This document shows positions 42,123 to 44,387 of a stretch of DNA of 44,387 nt, in pieces. The number at the start of each line of letters is the position of its first letter. Within the stretch, counting starts at the first letter, position 1. The notes below the pieces were generated by a model that was given only the letters and a program-made list of their open reading frames with translations, was not told the DNA's origin and searched no databases. The stretch is from Clostridia bacterium (GTDB lineage Bacteria > Bacillota > Clostridia > Christensenellales > Borkfalkiaceae). The stretch is taken from contig JAFVRE010000045.1 in NCBI GenBank assembly GCA_017504465.1, forward strand, positions 1 to 44,387. The letters are read 5' to 3'. Made by a program: the position numbers and the translations under genes.

Positions 42123-44240
42123 GGTTGCACTAGAGCCGACAACGCTGCTTGGAATATTGTTAAGGACTTGTTCTTTGTATTCAACAACGTTACCTGTTAC
42201 CTGAAAATATTCTTTTTCGGTAACTTTTTGAATTTCGTTTTTAGCAACGAAGTTGTAGGTTGCCAATTCGCCTGCTTTAACGTTGAATAAGGGGGGAACG
42301 GAGATTTCGCCGTCGCCGTCGATATCAGCAGGGCATAAGAAGTTTCCCGCGTCGTACGTAAGGGTGTATTCTGCCGAATAGCAATCTTCGCTGATAGAAA
42401 CGGTCAACTTCAAAGATTCGTTTGTTTTGAGCTCGGTTTTGTCCGTTGCGAGTGTGAATTTAACTTCCTTCAAGTTATAGGTGTTGGTTGCCGTAACGGT
42501 GCCTGTTACCTTGCTGTTTGCGCCCTTAAAGAAAGAGGTTGCGTTGAGAGAACCGCCAAGAGTAAGGGTATTGTTCGTGTAAAGGGTGCCTTCAACGTTA
42601 AGACCGCCGTTTACCTTAAGGGGACCTTCCGAATGAATAGAACCTGTAATCTTCTTGCCGTTGCCGTTAATGGTAACGTTTTCGGGAAGGGTAAGCGTGC
42701 CGTTTTCCAACGTAGCTTGCGTGAGAGCAAACGTTTGCATTTGAACTTGGGTAAGGTCGATGTCTTCGTAAAGAGTAACCGTTGACTCTTTTTTAATAGC
42801 GCCTACAATGCTTGAAATTTCGTCTTCTTTGTAATATGTATCGTCAACTTTAGCAACGGTTGCGTTTGAAACTAGCATATACTTACGTTCAAGAATACCG
42901 TTAGTCACCGTGTCTTCATAAATGACTTTACAATCTTCGGTTTGCGTTGTAATTTCAGGCAAAATACTTTCGTTGCCTTCGTTGACTTCTACCGTTAACG
43001 AATTGTTTGTCGAGTCGAGTTTGGTTGGAACAACCGAGTAGGTGCGCGTAACAACGCCGTCTTCAACTTTGTCTATGTAAATAAATTCAGAGTTTGTTTG
43101 CGGTGGAATAATATTTTCAGCTTTGGGCAATTTATCTTTATCAGCTTGGTTATATTTAACCGTAAGCGGTTCTTGGGTAGCAAGAGTGATTTTTGCATTT
43201 TTTGCAGAAGTCGTCAAAGCTGTTTCTCTAAAATCAAGTTCATTGGTATAAAGGGTAACAGCTTTTCCTTTATTTACCGCAACTTCTGCTGACGTGTAGT
43301 ACAATCCGTTAGCGTTCGCGCTACTGTATTGAAGATAAGAAGACCAACTATCGTATGTAGAGGAAGCTTCAAATTCATTGCCTGTTTCCGTGATAACAAG
43401 ACCGCCTACTACAAGATAGCCGTTATCGTCAACGTAGAGACCTACATTGTAGTTACTGATAGCGCTTCCTACAGCAAATTTGGATGCTGCGTCCGCTGTT
43501 AACCAACCAAAACTTTTAAACGTACCGCCTGAAATTAAACGATGAGAGGTTCCTCCCCCAGTACAACTAATCGAACCATTAAAAGTGCCACCCGAGATCA
43601 GCAACTTAGTTTTGGTCAGATTCAACCCACAGTTAAAGGTACCGCCACTGATATTAAACGTTGCGCATTTATCTTGAGCAGAGGTGTGGCCTGAGCTAGA
43701 GAATCCACCATAGCTTGCTCCATAAAATACGCCGCCTTTAATATAGATGATAGGACGATCGTATTGGTTGTTAGCGAGGGTTGAGTTGTATTTGTAGTAA
43801 ACACAGGATTTCGACCCTGCATTAAGCGTACCAGGATTATTAGCATCTGCAGTAATAGTCAATGCACCGCTTTCACTACGATTGTTTCGACCATAAGACT
43901 TTATTTCAAAAGCATTCTTTCCTTCTGCAGCCGTCATGGTGTGCGTGCTTAAGTCAAGGTAATGATGTTCTTGCGAGCTAAACTCAACCACGTCGCTCAA
44001 CGTTACGTCGGATAAAAGGGTTAACGTGGTGCCGTTCGTCCATGCTGTAATCGCTTCGTCAATCGTTGCATATTCCGTGTTGCCTACCTTTGCTACAGGT
44101 CCTTGATTTTCTTCTGCGGTTACAATTTCAGGCCACGTGAAGTTGGGCGAGTAGCCTGCGGTTGCAACTGCTGCGCCGCAAGTGAGCGTCATTGCTGCTA
44201 CAAGCGACAAGAGAGTCAATTTTCTTGTTTTTCTTTTCAT
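41694..44240 (-). CDS. Second secreted beta-helix-type protein with cohesin-like and dockerin-like tail
   Basis: The 848 residues start at ATG 44240, which follows AGGAGG at the right distance (the open frame extends to 44321). The signal peptide and the segment GYSPNFTWPE, as well as the whole C-terminal Tyr-rich and dockerin-like portion, are nearly identical to those of the next gene; the centre is different. That centre has beta-helix-like NISGGTF and LISGGTF coils (about 170-270), then several short repeats around SVVPTKLD and ALTQATL. A cohesin-like unit with ECYSAEYTLTYDAG-like strands precedes the dockerin repeats DGLVDLKDATAVYAC and DVNGDYKVNVIDVNEVV. The 147 bases upstream hold the ribosome site; I see no clear promoter there. 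Confidence 0.78.
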   Translation of the reverse strand: MKRKTRKLTLLSLVAAMTLTCGAAVATAGYSPNFTWPEIVTAEENQGPVAKVGNTEYATIDEAITAWTNGTTLTLLSDVTLSDVVEFSSQEHHYLDLSTHTMTAAEGKNAFEIKSYGRNNRSESGALTITADANNPGTLNAGSKSCVYYKYNSTLANNQYDRPIIYIKGGVFYGASYGGFSSSGHTSAQDKCATFNISGGTFNCGLNLTKTKLLISGGTFNGSISCTGGGTSHRLISGGTFKSFGWLTADAASKFAVGSAISNYNVGLYVDDNGYLVVGGLVITETGNEFEASSTYDSWSSYLQYSSANANGLYYTSAEVAVNKGKAVTLYTNELDFRETALTTSAKNAKITLATQEPLTVKYNQADKDKLPKAENIIPPQTNSEFIYIDKVEDGVVTRTYSVVPTKLDSTNNSLTVEVNEGNESILPEITTQTEDCKVIYEDTVTNGILERKYMLVSNATVAKVDDTYYKEDEISSIVGAIKKESTVTLYEDIDLTQVQMQTFALTQATLENGTLTLPENVTINGNGKKITGSIHSEGPLKVNGGLNVEGTLYTNNTLTLGGSLNATSFFKGANSKVTGTVTATNTYNLKEVKFTLATDKTELKTNESLKLTVSISEDCYSAEYTLTYDAGNFLCPADIDGDGEISVPPLFNVKAGELATYNFVAKNEIQKVTEKEYFQVTGNVVEYKEQVLNNIPSSVVGSSATVKVSLNYTAEVKADYVNGYSLVLVKGDSEEYGYAYDGAKMFYVEAYEAYAILVEGEVDAATIDENLSKAYNCETISQSYDVNAKYVSDGLVDLKDATAVYACSIKDFADVAAYMELYLRADVNGDYKVNVIDVNEVVKNYTK

Positions 44241-44387
44241 ATTAAGCCTCCTAACGAAAAAGAATTTATTGCATATATCAACAGCCCTATGAAAGCTGGG
44301 ATTTTTCAAAAAAGATTGCACGCCAAATATTTTTTGGTGTTTTTGAAAGTTATATAGACGATTTTGACAGCTACATAGAATAACATA

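Overview
The window looks like a chromosomal segment from an uncultured gut-type Clostridia (Bacillota). The evidence is strong Shine-Dalgarno sites, near-consensus sigma-A promoters (TTGACA-17/18-TATAAT), an LplABC-type CUT1 sugar transporter, BspA-like leucine-rich repeats, dockerin-like C-termini and methylaspartate-pathway genes. The taxonomic call is inference; there is no rRNA, tRNA or marker gene to fix it. I see no phage, transposase, CRISPR array or integrase.

Layout. (1) 1-13.8 kb: the 5' end of a minus-strand AraC-type regulator diverges from a BspA-like lipoprotein. A decayed GH4 (alpha-galacturonidase-like) remnant follows, then a tightly packed plus-strand operon. It encodes a sugar isomerase/epimerase-like TIM barrel, two tandem beta-lactamase-fold serine hydrolases, two tandem alpha/beta hydrolases, a double SGNH hydrolase, an MBL-fold hydrolase, a DUF4832-like glycosidase-type protein, an AEC transporter and a GH28 polygalacturonase. 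None of the enzymes has a signal peptide, so the operon looks like cytoplasmic disassembly of imported, ester-decorated (pectin-like) oligosaccharides. A bidirectional terminator closes it at 13.82 kb. (2) 13.9-16.1 kb, minus strand: an acyltransferase with a zinc-ribbon extension and an AraC regulator. (3) 16.2-30.3 kb: divergent from that regulator, a roughly 14-kb unit with two ABC permeases, a binding lipoprotein, a nucleoside hydrolase and four exported proteins (a beta-sandwich protein, a GH43-like propeller lipoprotein, an Asp-box propeller and a 1220-residue adhesin-like protein), then a cytoplasmic Asp-box propeller. It ends at a terminator. (4) 30.3-32.9 kb: a FGGY-type kinase with an apparently leaderless mRNA, a HpcH/HpaI aldolase and a ribokinase-family kinase, translationally coupled and then terminated. 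(5) 33.0-35.8 kb: a class I fumarase/mesaconase pair and methylaspartate ammonia-lyase, with its own promoter and terminator. (6) 36.0-44.2 kb, minus strand: three large surface proteins. Two are right-handed beta-helix proteins with almost identical signal peptides and cohesin-like/dockerin-like tails; the third is membrane-anchored, with a cohesin-like N-domain and 39-residue Cys/His repeats.

How it may fit together. The exported proteins of (3) and (6) would bind or trim a host or plant glycan at the surface, the Lpl-like transporter would import oligomers, the cytoplasmic esterases and glycosidases of (1) would strip and cleave them, and (4) would phosphorylate and split the monosaccharides. 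Substrate identity (pectin/galacturonan is favoured by GH28, the GH4 remnant and the Lpl-type transporter) is inferred. The most novel-looking elements are a recurring beta-sandwich module with a [FY]-x-G-[WY]-x-x-x-P-F-x-Q signature in two secreted proteins, a shared GCN-(A/G)-S plus hydrophobic plus Lys-rich C-terminal tail, and the paired cohesin-like/dockerin-like surface proteins.
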